From Pedobacter ginsenosidimutans (GTDB taxonomy: Bacteria; Bacteroidota; Bacteroidia; Sphingobacteriales; Sphingobacteriaceae), in the NCBI RefSeq assembly GCF_001442625.1, contig NZ_LMZQ01000014.1, positions 1 to 64,000 on the forward strand: a DNA stretch of 64,000 nt, in the 5' to 3' direction. A model generated the notes under the pieces. That model ran no database searches. It saw only the letters and a list, made by a program, of their open reading frames with translations, and was not told the DNA's origin. Position numbers and translations under genes: made by a program. This document shows positions 62,137 to 64,000 of this stretch, one piece after another; positions within the stretch are counted from its first letter, which is position 1; the number at the start of each line of letters is the position of its first letter.

Positions 62137-62888
62137 CAGTAAACGGCAAATCGGTTCACATTCAGGAGCTCAATAAAGAAGCTGCTGAAACCATCGTCCT
62201 CGTTCACGGGATGTTCAGTAACCTATCTGTTTATTATTTTAATATCGCGCCACTATTGGCCACAAAATATCATGTGGTACTGTACGACTTAAAAAGTCAT
62301 GGCATGAGCGAAAAGGCTTTGGAGGGATATGACCTGGAGAGCATGACAAACGATCTGTTTGCATTAATGGAGGTTTTAAACCTTCAAAAAGTGCATTTAG
62401 GTGGTTATAGTTTCGGTGGATTGATTGCCTTAAAAATGGCCATCCGCTTTCCAGAAAGCATTAACAAACTGGCAATAATTGAAGCACCAGATCCGAATGA
62501 CGATAAAACAAGGGGAATTATTGATGAGTACAGCCGTGAATTTTTAGAACACTACGTTGAAAATTTTACTGATACCACAAAAGTAAAAATGGGTAAAAGG
62601 CAGATGGAACGCAACCACCGCATGTACGAGTACCTTTTTTATCAAACTTCGATTAAAACCGACATGGAGCTGGAAAAGGACTTTTTTGGCAGCCCTGCAA
62701 TCGAAACCATAAAACAGTCTACCCTATTGCTGTATGGCACTGATTCCAATTGCCTTAACGCAGGTAAACATTTAGACGGAATGATTAAAAATGCCTCGTT
62801 AATTGCTGTGCCGGGAGATCATAATATCCCGATACAACAACCATTGGTAATCGCCGAAGCATTGTTAAACTTCTTTCAGGAAATATAA
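62124..62888 (+). CDS. Alpha/beta hydrolase, possible chain-releasing thioesterase or acyltransferase
   Basis: This 254-aa cytoplasmic protein has an alpha/beta-hydrolase fold: oxyanion-loop segment VLVHGMFSN, the segment VVLYDLKSHGMSEK, nucleophile Ser96 in GGYSFGG, a later YGTDSNC with a candidate Asp, and the catalytic His in VPGDHNIP. There is no signal peptide. In this operon the natural role is release or transfer of the finished acyl chain from an ACP, but it could also hydrolyse an ester later. It overlaps the ACP gene by 13 bases and precedes the glycosyltransferase by 12 bases. Confidence 0.85.
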   Translation: MPIITVNGKSVHIQELNKEAAETIVLVHGMFSNLSVYYFNIAPLLATKYHVVLYDLKSHGMSEKALEGYDLESMTNDLFALMEVLNLQKVHLGGYSFGGLIALKMAIRFPESINKLAIIEAPDPNDDKTRGIIDEYSREFLEHYVENFTDTTKVKMGKRQMERNHRMYEYLFYQTSIKTDMELEKDFFGSPAIETIKQSTLLLYGTDSNCLNAGKHLDGMIKNASLIAVPGDHNIPIQQPLVIAEALLNFFQEI

Positions 62889-62900
62889 AATTAAACACAC

Positions 62901-64000
62901 ATGGCAAAATTTGTATTTGTTGTTCCTCCGCTAACTGGCCATATTAACCCTACACTGAGTATGGGTACTGCCTTGCTTGAAAGAGGCCACCGTGTAGGAT
63001 GGATTACTTTAGATGAATCATTAGGGGATAAACTTCCTGCTGGAGGCGAGTTGTTGTTGATCAGTTACGACCAAAACGATCAACAGAAAAAAGATTCAGA
63101 AAAATACCTCGATATCATCACCAAAAAGATTGTTTACGGCATCGATAGCATCAAATTTCTGTACGAGGAAGTATTGATTCCGCTTAACAGGCACAGTTAT
63201 GATGGTATTGCCGATATACTGGATCAGTTCAAGCCCGATATCGTGATAACTGATCATCAAATGTTTGCCGGAGCAATTGCCGCAAGCAATAAAAATTATC
63301 CTTATGTAACCTCGGTTACCGCGCCTGCAGCCATAAAAGTAATGGATGAGCTGCCCAAAGTGCATGAGTGGGAAGTAAATCAGATTGTAGCCCTGCAAAA
63401 AGAATTCGGTATAAATACCACAGATTCTATTGCCTGCTCTGATCTTGCCACTTTGGTATTTACCTCCAGAGATTTTTTTGGGGAGATGGATTTACCCGAG
63501 CATTTTAAATTTGTAGGTCCTGTTTTTAACCGCCGCAAAACTACAATTCCTTTCCGCTGGGAAGCATTTCATACCAGCAAACCAAAAATACTGGTCAGCA
63601 TTGGTACCACCTTCGATCATGAGCATAAAAAAGCCTTTTTTGCCAAGGTAATTGAGGCTTTCGCTAATGAAGACTTACATGTAGTTGTCGTTTCTGACCC
63701 TGCTTTATTTGAGGAATGGCCAGCTAATTTTACGGTGCAGCGCCAGGTACCGCAATTAGAACTTTTGCCTCACCTTGATGCTGTGGTTTGCCATGGCGGC
63801 CACAATACCGTTTGCGAAACCTTGATGAATGGCCTGCCCATGGTGGTTATTCCAATAGCATACGATCAAAGCCATGTTGCCGGACGTGTTTTCAGGGTAG
63901 GCGCCGGAGAGCGTTTAAACTTTAACCGTTTTAAAGCTAATCACCTTAAAGAAGCAGTAAACAAAGTGCTGCAGAACGAAAGTTATAAAATCGCTGCAGA
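62901..64000 (+). CDS. GT1/MGT-type glycosyltransferase (3' end outside window)
   Basis: The frame starts at the ATG at 62901 and stays open to the last base; 366 complete codons are visible. The N terminus, FVFVVPPLTGHINPTLSMGTALLERGH, is typical of UDP-sugar glycosyltransferases of the macrolide (YjiC/MGT) class. The donor-binding region is seen in the second half: VCHGGHNTVCETLMNGLPMV followed by PIAYDQSHVAGRV. It would attach a sugar to the PKS product or a related lipid. It is the fifth gene of the operon, 12 bp after the hydrolase, and more genes may follow. Confidence 0.9.
   Translation, partial: MAKFVFVVPPLTGHINPTLSMGTALLERGHRVGWITLDESLGDKLPAGGELLLISYDQNDQQKKDSEKYLDIITKKIVYGIDSIKFLYEEVLIPLNRHSYDGIADILDQFKPDIVITDHQMFAGAIAASNKNYPYVTSVTAPAAIKVMDELPKVHEWEVNQIVALQKEFGINTTDSIACSDLATLVFTSRDFFGEMDLPEHFKFVGPVFNRRKTTIPFRWEAFHTSKPKILVSIGTTFDHEHKKAFFAKVIEAFANEDLHVVVVSDPALFEEWPANFTVQRQVPQLELLPHLDAVVCHGGHNTVCETLMNGLPMVVIPIAYDQSHVAGRVFRVGAGERLNFNRFKANHLKEAVNKVLQNESYKIAA

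Overview
The window looks like chromosomal DNA of a Bacteroidetes bacterium, most likely a Sphingobacteriaceae member such as Pedobacter (inference). The signs are a SusC/SusD pair, many secreted glycoside hydrolases with Bacteroidetes-type signal peptides, A-rich leaders without clear Shine-Dalgarno sites, TAnnTTTG-like promoter boxes, and abundant palindromic intergenic repeats.

Layout. (1) 1-4549: the 3' part of a TonB-dependent, siderophore-type receptor with two ABC-2/DUF3526-type permeases, closed by a strong terminator. (2) 4781-49566: a large polysaccharide utilization locus. It starts with SusC and SusD (5129-10401). A YefM/YoeB toxin-antitoxin pair sits on the opposite strand at 10471-11025. 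A plus-strand enzyme block follows (GH43-like, GH2, GH39; 11374-17573). Two minus-strand blocks come next: 31896 down to 18259 (GH2, GH105, GH115, GH31, L-rhamnose mutarotase, GH106, GH28) and 40528 down to 31992 (MG2-domain protein, PL11, GH2, two CE12). A plus-strand arabinan block (GH51, GH51, GH43; 40995-45493) faces a minus-strand pair (CE12 with an added N-terminal domain, GH127/GH146; 49566 down to 45871). The set fits rhamnogalacturonan I with arabinan, galactan and glucuronic acid-bearing side chains: CE12 deacetylates, PL11 and GH28 cut the backbone, GH105 and GH106 process the oligomers, the mutarotase handles free L-rhamnose, and GH51/GH43/GH127-146/GH2/GH115/GH39 trim side chains.

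Four promoters in this locus share one architecture: CAGGAT-N4-CAGGAT (10-bp period), then exactly 21 bp, then a TAnn box. They lie before susC, the GH43-like gene, the GH2 at 31896 and the MG2-domain gene. This reads as one regulon controlled by one activator, whose gene is not in the window.

(3) 50353-64000: a PUFA-synthase/enediyne-PKS-like operon. A 2346-aa protein (two nitronate monooxygenase-like barrels, KS, AT, two ACPs, KR) is followed by a 1411-aa protein (KS, AT-like, DH, fused phosphopantetheinyl transferase), a free ACP, an alpha/beta hydrolase and a GT1-type glycosyltransferase that runs off the window. It probably makes a glycosylated lipid or polyketide of unknown structure. 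This is the best candidate for an undescribed system.

Intergenic DNA holds several repeat families: a 275-bp tandem duplication (15351-15900), a 128-bp tandem duplication that carries the last codons of the GH31 gene (22661-22916), dispersed CCGTGG/CCGAGG double-hairpin elements, and TGTCAT...ATGACA elements, one of which separates the two PKS genes. No tRNA, rRNA, CRISPR array or transposase gene was seen.
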